NCBI GenBank assembly: GCA_000686145.1 | Contig: JMMB01000007.1 | Span: forward strand, 1,922,001 to 1,986,000 | Source of the DNA: Peptostreptococcaceae bacterium VA2 | GTDB lineage: Bacteria > Bacillota > Clostridia > Peptostreptococcales > Peptostreptococcaceae | Direction: 5' to 3' | Length of the DNA stretch: 64,000 nt | Part shown: piece after piece, positions 25,651-35,201 of the stretch | Numbering within the stretch: the first letter of the stretch is position 1 | How the letters are laid out: every line of letters begins with the position of its first letter | The notes under the pieces: model-generated | Told to the model about the DNA's origin: nothing | The model's database searches: none | The model's input: the letters and a program-made list of their open reading frames with translations, nothing else | Translations under genes and position numbers: made by a program

Positions 25651-26880
25651 TTAAATATAAATATCCGAAAACTCAATAATAGTACTCATTATATCTGACT
25701 GTGATTGGTCTAAATTGTAAAAATATACTTTTTCTCCATCTAAAACTCTTATTGGTAATTCTACTGTAAAAATAGAACCTTTGTTTAATTTAGATTCAAC
25801 ATAGACATCTCCATCATGAGATTTTACAAAAGATTTAACAAGCGATAAACCAATTCCACTACCTTCATTTTTTCTAATCATAGTGTCTTCTATCTGAATA
25901 AATTTTTCAAATATTTTTTCTAAATTGTCCTCATGTATCCCAATACCGGTGTCTTCAACAGTAAAAATTAACAAATCCATTTTTTTATATACATTCACAG
26001 AAATTTTACCACCATTATCAGAAAATTTTATAGCATTTGATAGCAAATTCAAAACTATTCTCTCAATTTTATTTGGATCTGCCCCCATTATTATTTCTTC
26101 TTCATCAGTATCAAATATAATTTCTAATTCTTTGCTTTGTGCATAAGGTATTATTGATGATACTATATTTTCTAGTAAACTTATTATTTCTATGTTCTTT
26201 AATTTTAAGTCTGTAAAACCAGAGTCTACCTTAGCTACGTCTATTATATTGTTTATAAGTCTAATAAGCCTATTGCAATTTTGTTTTATTATTTTTATAT
26301 TATCAGTACTTTTAGTGACATCATTGCTTTTGTTTAAATTTAAGTCTAATAATTGACTAGAAGACATTATAACAGCTACTGGTGTTCTCAATTCATGACT
26401 TATATTTGAAATGAAATTACTCTGCGATTTATTAGCACTTTCAGCAATTTCCTTTGCTTTAAGTATCTCCTCTTCATATATTTTTCTTTTATTCATGTTT
26501 ACAACCAAACCTATTATTGTTACTAACAAGCATATGATAACTATTACCATAGGTATGATAAGCATTTTATTTTTTTCAAAATAAGATATCGGCTTATTTT
26601 TTATATATGCATTTTTAGGTAGCTTACTTTCTTCTCCATTAAATTCTCCAAAATCCATATACTCTATTTGTATATTTACACCTTTACCCATCCCTTTAAT
26701 CAAACCAGCTTTTTGCTTATCAAAAGATGAAAAGTTTGGACTATAAGAACTTATAAACAAAATTTTTTTTTGTTCTTGTGCGTATGACCCACTTGCCCCC
26801 CATAATAATAAAATACAAAATAAAAGTATTATTACTTTAATACTTCTGCTTATCTTGTATTCCTTGCTTTGTGCATTCAA
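25651..26880 (-). CDS. Orphan sensor histidine kinase with a mostly deleted periplasmic domain
   Basis: 409 aa. A signal-type helix (18-34) is followed by KKILFISSYSPNFSSFDKQKAG, the beginning of an ABC-substrate-binding-like sensor. Only some 60 residues later comes the exit helix (about 105-128). Families with this start usually carry about 300 residues here, so the sensor appears to have been excised in frame. The rest is complete: H-box NFISNISHELRTPVAV, N-box NLLSNAIKFS, G1 VEDTGIGI, G2 GSGIGLSLVK. Start is a TTG after GGGGGAGAGAG. No response regulator is adjacent. It may be constitutively active or inactive. Confidence 0.82.
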   Translation of the reverse strand: MNAQSKEYKISRSIKVIILLFCILLLWGASGSYAQEQKKILFISSYSPNFSSFDKQKAGLIKGMGKGVNIQIEYMDFGEFNGEESKLPKNAYIKNKPISYFEKNKMLIIPMVIVIICLLVTIIGLVVNMNKRKIYEEEILKAKEIAESANKSQSNFISNISHELRTPVAVIMSSSQLLDLNLNKSNDVTKSTDNIKIIKQNCNRLIRLINNIIDVAKVDSGFTDLKLKNIEIISLLENIVSSIIPYAQSKELEIIFDTDEEEIIMGADPNKIERIVLNLLSNAIKFSDNGGKISVNVYKKMDLLIFTVEDTGIGIHEDNLEKIFEKFIQIEDTMIRKNEGSGIGLSLVKSFVKSHDGDVYVESKLNKGSIFTVELPIRVLDGEKVYFYNLDQSQSDIMSTIIEFSDIYI

Positions 26881-26993
26881 CTAGATCTCTCTCCCCCTGA
26901 TATAATCGTTTTAAGCTAATTATACCATGAAAACCTTTTAGTATACAAATTTTTACAATGTTAATTTTTTAATATTTACAATATTTGTATTTA

Positions 26994-27031
26994 AAACAAA
27001 AAAGCTAGGATTAATCCCAGCTTTTTTGTTT
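26994..27031. terminator. Bidirectional terminator between niaX and the kinase
   Basis: Stem AAACAAAAAAGCT-GGA / TCC-AGCTTTTTTGTTT with one internal mismatch and a short loop; T-rich in both directions. Confidence 0.8.
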
Positions 27032-27052
27032 ATACTTTTTATACTATATAAT

Positions 27053-27619
27053 TTAAGTTTGTACTAAAATTTTTTTAGTTACTGATTTAGGTAACATATT
27101 CCATATATAAAGTGATAATGAAAAGTCTATCATACTATGTATTAAAGTTCCTACTCCAACTAATCCAAGTATTGATATAACAAATCCTTTATCATAGTAT
27201 CCATCTGAAAGCGATGATCCAAAATAAAATGGTATAACTATTAAAACTTCACTAACCGCATGAATTAATGCTATAAAAAAAGAATACAATATTGAACTTT
27301 TAAAATTCTTTAGAACTCCTTTATTTTTCTTTAAGTAAAGTGAACCTATGATTACAAATACCAGATGGCTTAATGCTCTTAATACTACCGTAATTGGAAA
27401 TCCTCCTAAGAAAAATCCAATTGTAGTTCCAATTGTTACAAATAATGCTGTCCCTGGTGAAATAAACATAGCTATAAATATAGCTACATGACTTGCTAAC
27501 GTAAATGATGCTGGCTCTAATATTATTTTAATTGGTGAAAATAGAGGTATTATAATTCCAATAGAGCACAATAATGCTGACAATATAATTGCTTGTGTAT
27601 TTAGCTTTTTATTATTCAT
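27053..27619 (-). CDS. niaX: ECF transporter S component, probable niacin transporter NiaX
   Basis: 188 aa with six hydrophobic helices and the short conserved N-terminal segment (NNKKLNTQAIILSALLCSIGIIIP) of energy-coupling-factor S components. The gene directly follows niaR and has a very strong palindrome in its leader, so niacin (nicotinate/nicotinamide) is the likely substrate. The shared ECF-A/A'/T module would be encoded elsewhere. AAGGTGG ribosome site before the ATG. Substrate assignment rests mainly on the niaR neighbour. Confidence 0.8.
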   Translation of the reverse strand: MNNKKLNTQAIILSALLCSIGIIIPLFSPIKIILEPASFTLASHVAIFIAMFISPGTALFVTIGTTIGFFLGGFPITVVLRALSHLVFVIIGSLYLKKNKGVLKNFKSSILYSFFIALIHAVSEVLIVIPFYFGSSLSDGYYDKGFVISILGLVGVGTLIHSMIDFSLSLYIWNMLPKSVTKKILVQT

Positions 27620-27632
27620 TTTATACCACCTT

Positions 27633-27684
27633 ATATTAAACTGTAATTATAGGTGTCTTTACACCTATAATTACAGTTTAATAT
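27633..27684 (-). promoter_or_regulatory. Perfect 24-bp inverted repeat, candidate NiaR operator
   Basis: The two 24-nt arms (27633-27656 and 27661-27684) are exact reverse complements around a 4-nt centre. The inner part reads TATAGGTGT-CTTT-ACACCTATA. It lies between niaR and niaX, 14 bp upstream of the niaX start and overlapping its leader. No T tract follows, so it is not a terminator. Binding of NiaR with niacin would shut off niaX. As RNA it could also mask the niaX ribosome site. Confidence 0.65.
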
Positions 27685-27715
27685 TTATTTAATAACTTGT
27701 CAATTATTCATTTAA

Positions 27716-27772
27716 AAAAAGGATACTTATATTAACGGATATTAAACATCCATTAATATAAGTATCCTTTTT
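27716..27772 (-). terminator. niaR terminator that overlaps the niaR coding end
   Basis: A perfect 20-bp stem (27716-27735 with 27753-27772) plus an inner GGAT/ATCC pair, then T6 on the minus strand. The upstream arm is coding: it specifies the last residues of NiaR (KGYLY) and its stop. Confidence 0.88.
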
Positions 27773-28268
27773 CTCTCAAAATATTTACTATTTCTTCAAA
27801 GCTTTCTTCATGTCTACATCTTATAGTATGAAGGTGTAGACCATCTGTCAATTGAGATAGAGGATTTGTATCTTCGCATTTAAGCTTTTCCATAAAGTCC
27901 TTTACATCACGTCTTGATGATACATGTAAATCACCTGTTATTTGCCCATATACACCATGTTCTACAATTACATTTACAACAGTTGCACCTTCATCTACTA
28001 TTACGTTTAGTTCATCTGCTATAAAATTTTTACTATGCTTACATGCTATTGTTCTAATTATATATCCTTCATTATTTCCTTTATTATCTAATATATAACC
28101 CTTTGGTGTTGATATTATATTTAATCCTGATGCACGAAGTAGTGCTATATCTCCTACTATAAGTTGCCTACTAACATTTAGCTTATTAGCTAAATTTGTT
28201 CCACTTATTGCTTTAGTATCATTTTTTAAAATATTTACGATTTCTTCTCTTCTCTCTAAACCATTCAT
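27753..28268 (-). CDS. niaR: Niacin-responsive repressor NiaR
   Basis: 171 aa. The N-terminal HTH_11 winged helix (GLERREEIVNILKNDTKAIS, LANKLNVSRQLIVGDIALLRASG) is followed by a 3H domain. The three histidine clusters that name it are visible: IACKHSK, VEHGVYGQITGDLHVSS and LHLHTIRCRHEES; they bind a metal and help sense nicotinate. Family knowledge: NiaR (YrxA) represses NAD biosynthesis and niacin uptake genes. The adjacent niaX and the long palindrome fit this. It has its own terminator, so niaX needs its own promoter or read-through. Confidence 0.92.
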   Translation of the reverse strand: MNGLERREEIVNILKNDTKAISGTNLANKLNVSRQLIVGDIALLRASGLNIISTPKGYILDNKGNNEGYIIRTIACKHSKNFIADELNVIVDEGATVVNVIVEHGVYGQITGDLHVSSRRDVKDFMEKLKCEDTNPLSQLTDGLHLHTIRCRHEESFEEIVNILREKGYLY

Positions 28269-28339
28269 TTCTTACCCTCATTTCTTTATATTTATAATCT
28301 TAATTATAACCTAATAATAGATAAGTATAAATAATAAAA

Positions 28340-28365
28340 AAGCTCACAGATTATTCTGTGAGCTT
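28340..28365 (-). terminator. hfq terminator
   Basis: Perfect 11-bp stem AAGCTCACAGA / TCTGTGAGCTT with a TTAT loop and T6 on the minus strand. Confidence 0.9.
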
Positions 28366-28371
28366 ACTTTA

Positions 28372-28686
28372 TTATTTATTATTATTGTAACTGTTATTGT
28401 TACTGTAATTATTGTTATTAGTAGTAGTTTTGTTGTAAGTATTTCCTGATTGTTGATTAGGATTTTGGAAACTTATGTATTTTCCTGGAAGTATTGTAGA
28501 CACTGCATGCTTGTATATCATGTTTTGTTGTCTATTATCACCTTCTAATAATATTATGTAACTATCAAACCCCTTAACAAATCCTTTTACTTGAACTCCA
28601 TTCATTAAATATATAGTTACAGGAATTTTCTCTTTTCTTGCATTATTTAAAAATATGTCCTGTAAGTTTAATACTGAATTTTTCAT
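28372..28686 (-). CDS. hfq: RNA chaperone Hfq
   Basis: 104 aa. The Sm1 motif ([28 protein letters not shown]) and the Sm2 motif ([10 protein letters not shown]) are complete, so a normal hexamer with proximal and distal RNA faces is expected. Unlike short Bacillus Hfq it has a 30-residue Asn-rich disordered tail ([18 protein letters not shown]), the type described for C. difficile Hfq. GGAGGATT ribosome site. The gene follows miaA and precedes a strong terminator, ending the mutS-mutL-miaA-hfq run. Confidence 0.96.
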   Translation of the reverse strand: MKNSVLNLQDIFLNNARKEKIPVTIYLMNGVQVKGFVKGFDSYIILLEGDNRQQNMIYKHAVSTILPGKYISFQNPNQQSGNTYNKTTTNNNNYSNNNSYNNNK

Positions 28687-28779
28687 TTGACAATCCTCCC
28701 GAGATCTTAATTAAATTTAAAAGATTAATATATTTCATTTGGCAATTTTATACTATTCCTCTATTCTATTTTATATAAG

Positions 28780-29712
28780 TTATAGTATTTTTTCAATAGT
28801 GTTAAAAATTTCTTTTTCTAATACTTTCTTGTCACTGTACTCATCTAAATTAAACCACTTGGCACTATCATATCTTCTAAACCAAGTTAGTTGGCGTTTT
28901 GCATACCTTCTAGAGTCTCTTTTTATTATTTCCACAGCCTCATCAAGCGAATACCCACCCTCAAGATATTTGATTATTTCTTTATACCCAATACCTTGCA
29001 TAGATATCATATCTTTAGTGTATCCTAAACTTAATAATTTTTTAACTTCATATACTAGTCCACCATCCATCATTATATCTACTCTTTTGTTTATTCTTTG
29101 ATATAGGTGTTCTCTTTCTCTATTTAGTACAATTATTATAGGATTATATTTTTCATTAAATTTCAAGTCATTAGAAAAATCATTCATCTGTTCTCCACTA
29201 AGACATACTTCTAGTGCTCTTATAACTCTCTTGGTATTGTTTTTGTGTATTCTATTTGCACTGTCTTCGTCCAATGCCCTTAACTTTTCGTGCATATAGT
29301 CTATGCCATATTCCTGTAATTCTAATGTTAAATTTTCTCGTAGTTCATTATTAGAATCTGATTTAGCAAAATCCATATTGTATATTAGAGAATTTAGATA
29401 AAGCCCCGTTCCACCAGTTATTAACACTGTTTTACCTTTTTCAGTTATTTTTTCTATATAATTATTTGCTCTATCTTGAAACTCTGATACTGAAAAAGAA
29501 TAATCTGGTTTAACTTCATCTATTAAATAATGAGGTACTCCGCTCATTTCATCATTAGTTACTTTTGCACTCCCTATATCCATGTACTCATATATTTGCA
29601 TAGAATCAGCAGAAATTATTTCTGCATTTAAAGATTTTGCTAATTTTATTGATAATTCAGTTTTCCCAACGGCTGTTGGTCCTGTAAGTATTATAAGTGG
29701 TATTTTTTTCAT
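28780..29712 (-). CDS. miaA: tRNA dimethylallyltransferase
   Basis: 310 aa, normal size. Adds the dimethylallyl group to A37 of tRNAs that read UNN codons. The P-loop GPTAVGKTELSI is at about 10-21, the DSMQIYEYMDIGSAK block follows, then the ITGGTGLYLNSL and RRYAKRQLTWFRR segments that bind tRNA. It starts 15 nt after the mutL stop, so it is co-transcribed with mutL and mutS; hfq follows after 93 bp. Confidence 0.96.
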   Translation of the reverse strand: MKKIPLIILTGPTAVGKTELSIKLAKSLNAEIISADSMQIYEYMDIGSAKVTNDEMSGVPHYLIDEVKPDYSFSVSEFQDRANNYIEKITEKGKTVLITGGTGLYLNSLIYNMDFAKSDSNNELRENLTLELQEYGIDYMHEKLRALDEDSANRIHKNNTKRVIRALEVCLSGEQMNDFSNDLKFNEKYNPIIIVLNREREHLYQRINKRVDIMMDGGLVYEVKKLLSLGYTKDMISMQGIGYKEIIKYLEGGYSLDEAVEIIKRDSRRYAKRQLTWFRRYDSAKWFNLDEYSDKKVLEKEIFNTIEKIL

Positions 29713-29727
29713 AGTTATCTTCCTATT

Positions 29728-31725
29728 CTACATAATTCGTTTGAACATTTTTTCGATTTCATTTTTTGAAATTTCTACTATTATCGGTCTACCATGAGGA
29801 CACGTAAAAGGATTAATACATTCTTCTATTTGCTTAAACAAACTGTTTATTTCTAAGTTTTGTATTTTATCATTTGCTTTTATTGCTGCTCTACATGCCA
29901 TAGATGCAAATTTTTCACCTTTTAACTCATAGTTGCTATTAATATCGTCTATATTATCTATTATTTGTAGTATAAATTTCTCACTTTCAGGAACACCAAA
30001 TATAGTTGGTACACATCTTATCATTATATGATTATTACCAAAAATTTCGATTTCAAAACCAAATTTTATAAATAATTCTAAATTTTTCTCAATCTGTAAC
30101 ATATCTACATTTGAAAGTTCTAATACTATAGGATCAAGCAACATCTGCATGTTTATTTCACTTTTATAAAACTTGTCCATATACTTTTCATATAATACTC
30201 TTTCATGTGCTGCATGTTGGTCTAGTAAATACATACTACTTCCTTTAGATAAAATTATGTATGTATCAAATAATGTTCCAATCACACTATATCCTCTTAG
30301 TGAAAACTTATTATCTTCTTTATTTTCTTGAAAAAAGTCTTCTTGAATATGTTCTTTTTGTGTATTTTTTTCTATTTTAACTTGTAAATCTTCTATTTCT
30401 TCTTTAATAGTATCATTTTTATTTAAATTTTTATCTACATCAGACTCGTAAATATTTTCATTATCTATTGTAGTTTTATCATTACTTAATATATCATTTA
30501 CAGATAGAAAAGTATCTATAGGTTTTTGTGTATCTAGCTCTACAACTTCTATATTTTTATCTAAACTAGTTTTATAAGGTACATACTCTAATTTATTATT
30601 TTTAATATCGGTATTCTTAGTTTTATCCTCACTAGTATCAATTTTTAGATTTATATCATTTAAATTTTGTATAGATTTATGTTGAATTTTCTTATTATCA
30701 TAAACCTCATACTTACCTATTAATTTAGAATTCAATAATTTTTGTTTTAAAAAATCTCTAAGTTCTATATAAAGTTCCTGCTCATTTTCAAATTTTATTT
30801 CAAGCTTTGTTGGGTGTATATTAACATCAATACTAGCTGGATTCAATTCCATATTTAAAAAACATACACAATGTTTATTAATAGGAATAATTGCTTTATA
30901 TGCTTCAGCTACAGCATCTAATATTACCTTACTTTTTACAAATCTTTTATTTATATAAATATGTTGTAAATTTTTATTTGATCTATATACATTGTTATTG
31001 CCTATATATCCATTTATTTTAAAATTTTTACATTCATATTCTATTTCTATTTCTATTTCTATTAAATTCTCGCATACATCTTTTCCATATATACTTCTAA
31101 TAACACTTATTAATTTGTTATCACCCGGAGTGTTTAACATTGATTTTCCATTGTTTATATATTTAAACTGTATATGAGGATTTCCTATTGCTAACTTATT
31201 AATCAAATCACTAATATTTATAGTCTCAGCATGAGTTGATTTTAAAAACTTTTGTCTAACTGGCGTATTGTAAAATACATCTTTTATAATCATAGTAGTT
31301 CCATTGTTAGCACCTATGGGTTGTTTACTTACTACTTTTCCACCCTCTACAATAACTTTAGTTCCAACACACTCATCTTTAGTCTTAGTAATCATCTCCA
31401 GCTTACATATAGAAGATATTGATGCTAATGCTTCACCTCTAAAACCTAGTGAATATAAGTCATATAAATCATCAATTTTTTCTATCTTACTCGTAGCATG
31501 TCTTAAAAAAGACTTATCTACTTCACTAGATGGTATACCACTACCGTTATCAGTTATTTTAATTATTTTTTTCCCACCGTCAATTATATCAATAATTATT
31601 TTGCTGCTACCTGCATCAACACAGTTTTCAACAAGTTCTTTAACTATTGAAGATGGTCTTTCAACAACTTCTCCTGCCGCTATTTTATTTATAGTTAAGT
31701 CATCTAATATATTAATTCTATTCAT
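29728..31725 (-). CDS. mutL: DNA mismatch repair endonuclease MutL
   Basis: 665 aa. GHKL ATPase motifs are all visible: VKELVENCVDAGS (E and N), DNGSGI, RHATSKI and GFRGEALASI. After a charged, repetitive linker (about 350-470) comes the C-terminal endonuclease domain with DQHAAHERVLYEKYM, ACRAAIKANDK and CPHGRP, so this is the nicking type of MutL. The frame extends to 31740, but GGAGGGAGATAAT precedes the ATG at 31725. It follows mutS after 54 bp. Confidence 0.96.
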   Translation of the reverse strand: MNRINILDDLTINKIAAGEVVERPSSIVKELVENCVDAGSSKIIIDIIDGGKKIIKITDNGSGIPSSEVDKSFLRHATSKIEKIDDLYDLYSLGFRGEALASISSICKLEMITKTKDECVGTKVIVEGGKVVSKQPIGANNGTTMIIKDVFYNTPVRQKFLKSTHAETINISDLINKLAIGNPHIQFKYINNGKSMLNTPGDNKLISVIRSIYGKDVCENLIEIEIEIEYECKNFKINGYIGNNNVYRSNKNLQHIYINKRFVKSKVILDAVAEAYKAIIPINKHCVCFLNMELNPASIDVNIHPTKLEIKFENEQELYIELRDFLKQKLLNSKLIGKYEVYDNKKIQHKSIQNLNDINLKIDTSEDKTKNTDIKNNKLEYVPYKTSLDKNIEVVELDTQKPIDTFLSVNDILSNDKTTIDNENIYESDVDKNLNKNDTIKEEIEDLQVKIEKNTQKEHIQEDFFQENKEDNKFSLRGYSVIGTLFDTYIILSKGSSMYLLDQHAAHERVLYEKYMDKFYKSEINMQMLLDPIVLELSNVDMLQIEKNLELFIKFGFEIEIFGNNHIMIRCVPTIFGVPESEKFILQIIDNIDDINSNYELKGEKFASMACRAAIKANDKIQNLEINSLFKQIEECINPFTCPHGRPIIVEISKNEIEKMFKRIM

Positions 31726-31779
31726 ATTATCTCCCTCCACAGAATATTTTGTTAACTATGGGGTGTTACAATCTTAATT

Positions 31780-34551
31780 CTAATTATTTTTTGCTTTTTT
31801 TTGTAAATTATAAAGAGCATTCATAGTATCAAGTGGAGTCATATTTAGTATGTCTAAATTTATAATTTCATCTATTAATTTATTTTCATCCATATTATCA
31901 AAAGATATTTGAGTTAATGCTACTTCTTTAACTATATCATTATCATTCTCTTTTTCATCCAGCTTTACATATTCTTTGTATAACTTTTCATAATTTGCTT
32001 TTTCATTATTATAAGTTTTGATAAGCTCAGCGTGATTGATTTTCAAAGCTTCATATTGATTTTTATATTTTTCATCTCTATAATCACTTTTATTTATTTC
32101 CTCTTTATTATTTATAGCTATATTTTCATATACATGTTTTTTTTCTAGGTCTTTTAGTATATTCCTTGATCTATTTATTACCTCATCTGGAAGCTTTGCT
32201 AGTTTTGCAACATATATACCATAACTTTTATCTGCACCTTGAGGAATTATTTTTCTTAAAAATATTATATTTTCATTCTCTTCTTTAACTGCTATTGAGT
32301 AGTTTTTAACATCATTAAACTCTTGATCTAAATCAGTAAGTTCATGGTAGTGAGTTGCAAATAAAGTCTTACATTTAATATTTTTTTGAATATATTCGAC
32401 TATTGACCAAGCTAAACTTATACCATCATAAGTGCTTGTACCTCTTCCTATCTCATCAAGTATTACTAAACTTTTATCTGTTGCATTTTTAAGTATATGA
32501 GATACTTCGCTCATCTCAACCATAAAAGTAGATTGACCTTGACTTAAATCATCACTTGCTCCAACTCTTGTAAATATTCTATCAAGTATTGGTATATTTG
32601 CATACTCAGCTGGTACAAATGAACCAATATGTGCCATTAAAGATATTACTGCACTTTGTCTCATATAAGTTGATTTACCTGCCATATTTGGTCCTGTTAT
32701 TATATTTATAATATTTTCCCCAACATTAAGATAAGTATCATTTGGAACAAAGTTTTCTTCTCCTACTAAGTTTTCAACAACCGGATGACGTCCATTTTTT
32801 ATATCTAATTTATTTTTCTCATTTATAATAGGTTTTACATAGTTGTTCATATATGCAACAGTTGCAAAAGACACAAATACATCTATGTTCGCTATTATTT
32901 TAGCAGTTTTTTGTATTCTATTTATATTTTCATAAATTGTATTTCTTATATTTACAAATATTTCATATTCTAGATTTTTTATTTTTTCTTCAGCGTTAAG
33001 TATTTTATCTTCTATTTCTTTAAGTTCTGGAGTTATAAATCTTTCAGCATTGCTTAAAGTTTGTTTCCTTATATAAGTTTCATCTATTTTAGCAGTATTT
33101 AAGTTTGCTTTTGTTATCTCTATATAATATCCAAAAACCTTATTAAAACTTATTTTTAAAGATTTAACACCTGTTTTTTCTTTTTCACGATTTTCTATTT
33201 CCTTAATCATGAATGCTCCATTTTTAGATATATCACGAAGGTCTTTAAGTTCATCATTAAAATCTGACTTTATTATATTACCATCTTTTATTGTTATTGA
33301 TGGTTCTTCTTTTATAGCTTCTTGTACTAGATTATATATATCATCTAAATTATCCATTTCATCAATGTACTTATTTAATATAGTAGCACTAGATGAGTTT
33401 ATAGTATCCTTTAGATTAGGAAGTTTTTCTATAGAATTTTTTAAATGTATCATTTCCTTTGGTGTTACTTTTTCAAAAGCAATCTTCCCACAAATTCGTT
33501 CTATATCGTATACATTTTTCAAAATCTCATTTAAGTCTTCTCTAAGCATAAAATCATCTTTTATCTCTTCTATAACATCAAGTCTTTTTTCTATTCGTTT
33601 TTTATTAACCAATGGTTCTTCTACATACTTGCGAAGTAATCTTCCTCCCATTGCGGTAGATGTCTTGTCTAATACATGTAGTAGGGAACCCTTTTTTTTA
33701 TTACCTCTTATAGTTTGTGTTAATTCCAAATTGACTCTAGTAAACATGTCAAGTACCATGTATTCACTACTATTATATATGTTTATGTTATTAATATTTG
33801 AAGTTACTTGTTTTTGAGTGTTATATATATAATTTAAAAGTATTGATAAACTATTTTTAATAAGGTCATTTTCGTCAAAGTTCAAGTTTTGTAAATAAGC
33901 TTTGGAAAAATATTCTTCCAATATTTTTATATCTAAATAATTTTCACTAAAGTTATCATTTATATATATGTTGCTTAAAGTAGCTATATTGTTTAATTTT
34001 TCTATGAAGCTTAAGTCATTTAATATTATTTCTGTAGGATGAACCTTTGCTATTTCTTCAATTACTTTATCTATTGATAAATTAGTTGCATTAACTTCAC
34101 CCGTACTTATATCTACATAAGCTAATCCTATCTTTTCTCCTTCTTTGTATAAACTCATTAAGTAATTATTTTTCTTATTTTCAAGTAAATTACCTTCAAG
34201 TACTGTACCTGGAGTTACAACTCTTATAACATCTCGCCTTACTATTCCTTTTGCCATCTGTGGATCTTCCATTTGCTCGCCTATTGCGACCTTAAACCCA
34301 CTTTCAACTAATCTAGATATATATGCATTTGCGCTATGATATGGAACTCCACACATTGGAGCACGCTCATCAAGACCACATGATTTCCCTGTAAGAGCTA
34401 TTTCAAGTGTTTTTGAAGCTATTAGAGCATCTTCAAAGAACATTTCATAAAAGTCTCCTAATCTAAAAAATAATATACAATCTGGATATCTCTCTTTTAC
34501 TTCAAAATACTGTTTCATCATTGGCGTTAGTTTATTTTTATCTATTTTCAT
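31780..34551 (-). CDS. mutS: DNA mismatch repair protein MutS
   Basis: 923 aa, full length. N-terminal mismatch-binding motif (FFRLGDFYEMFFEDA, the Phe-x-Glu), lever and clamp regions, then the ATPase: GPNMAGKST near 620, a Q-loop STFMVEMSEV, Walker B LVILDEIGRGT and the THYHEL switch. The C-terminal HTH/dimer region is present with an unusually Lys/Asn-rich linker. First gene of a mutS-mutL-miaA-hfq run. AAAGGAG ribosome site. A possible extended -10 (TGATATAAT) lies about 110 bp upstream. Confidence 0.96.
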   Translation of the reverse strand: MKIDKNKLTPMMKQYFEVKERYPDCILFFRLGDFYEMFFEDALIASKTLEIALTGKSCGLDERAPMCGVPYHSANAYISRLVESGFKVAIGEQMEDPQMAKGIVRRDVIRVVTPGTVLEGNLLENKKNNYLMSLYKEGEKIGLAYVDISTGEVNATNLSIDKVIEEIAKVHPTEIILNDLSFIEKLNNIATLSNIYINDNFSENYLDIKILEEYFSKAYLQNLNFDENDLIKNSLSILLNYIYNTQKQVTSNINNINIYNSSEYMVLDMFTRVNLELTQTIRGNKKKGSLLHVLDKTSTAMGGRLLRKYVEEPLVNKKRIEKRLDVIEEIKDDFMLREDLNEILKNVYDIERICGKIAFEKVTPKEMIHLKNSIEKLPNLKDTINSSSATILNKYIDEMDNLDDIYNLVQEAIKEEPSITIKDGNIIKSDFNDELKDLRDISKNGAFMIKEIENREKEKTGVKSLKISFNKVFGYYIEITKANLNTAKIDETYIRKQTLSNAERFITPELKEIEDKILNAEEKIKNLEYEIFVNIRNTIYENINRIQKTAKIIANIDVFVSFATVAYMNNYVKPIINEKNKLDIKNGRHPVVENLVGEENFVPNDTYLNVGENIINIITGPNMAGKSTYMRQSAVISLMAHIGSFVPAEYANIPILDRIFTRVGASDDLSQGQSTFMVEMSEVSHILKNATDKSLVILDEIGRGTSTYDGISLAWSIVEYIQKNIKCKTLFATHYHELTDLDQEFNDVKNYSIAVKEENENIIFLRKIIPQGADKSYGIYVAKLAKLPDEVINRSRNILKDLEKKHVYENIAINNKEEINKSDYRDEKYKNQYEALKINHAELIKTYNNEKANYEKLYKEYVKLDEKENDNDIVKEVALTQISFDNMDENKLIDEIINLDILNMTPLDTMNALYNLQKKAKNN

Positions 34552-34726
34552 TAGTTTTGTCTCCTTTATTGCTAAGCCTATATTTAATTCTTTATTTATT
34601 ATGTTTAGTCATATTTTTTATTAAAGTTTAATCATACATTTAGTTTTAATCTAATTAATTATTATATCATAACTGAAAACTATTATTAAGGGTATAACAA
34701 AATAAAAAAGCTTTATAAAAAGCTAA

Positions 34727-34763
34727 AAGGTCTGACTCGGATTGAACATCCAAATCAGACCTT
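34727..34763 (-). terminator. Terminator of the HsmA-like gene
   Basis: Stem AAGGTCTGA / TCAGACCTT with an inner GGAT/ATCC pair, 20 bp after the stop. Downstream on the minus strand the sequence is TTTTAGC, a modest T tract. Confidence 0.7.
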
Positions 34764-34782
34764 AATTTTTATATAAATATTT

Positions 34783-35160
34783 TTAGCCCTTCATTCCTAT
34801 TATCATACCTAATATATAAGGAACTAACCATATAGCCCAAACAACTATACTAAACTTATGAAATATTTGCTTAGATTTTTGATCTTTCTTTGCTAATATA
34901 ACTGTAGCCCATAATGCATGAAAAGCCATAAGTAATAATGCTATTAAACCAGTTATACCATGTAAGTTAAAATCAAATCCACCACCTGATATCTTAGTCA
35001 TTATAGTTGTACCTGTTGTATCGCATATAAAACCCATCCAAAACACTATGGCATGCCATTTTAAAAGTGTTCCTTCTTTTTTTTCTCCAAATACACCTAT
35101 TGTATAAAACGTAAGTGCTAATGTCATAAATACTATTGCACTAATTAATAATGTAGACAT
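34783..35160 (-). CDS. HsmA-family (TIGR03987) membrane protein
   Basis: 125 aa with four transmembrane helices and the conserved HAIVFWMGFICDTTGTTIM and HGITGLIALLLMAFHALWA blocks (two His-containing helices), which match the family annotated HsmA or TIGR03987. Function is not established. Histidines facing the membrane hint at metal or haem contact, which is inference. AGGAGGATTTT ribosome site. It is transcribed towards mutS but has its own terminator. Confidence 0.75.
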   Translation of the reverse strand: MSTLLISAIVFMTLALTFYTIGVFGEKKEGTLLKWHAIVFWMGFICDTTGTTIMTKISGGGFDFNLHGITGLIALLLMAFHALWATVILAKKDQKSKQIFHKFSIVVWAIWLVPYILGMIIGMKG

Positions 35161-35201
35161 AAAATCCTCCTGATAAAATTTATTATTGAATATCTAAAAT
35201 C

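Noticed and set aside
27716-27772. A riboswitch upstream of niaX.
   Set aside because: The structure is a simple perfect hairpin with T6 that ends the niaR transcript; no aptamer-like junction is seen.
33209-33817. A 202-residue plus-strand frame inside mutS.
   Set aside because: Hydrophobic low-complexity translation opposite an intact mutS; no ribosome site; antisense shadow.
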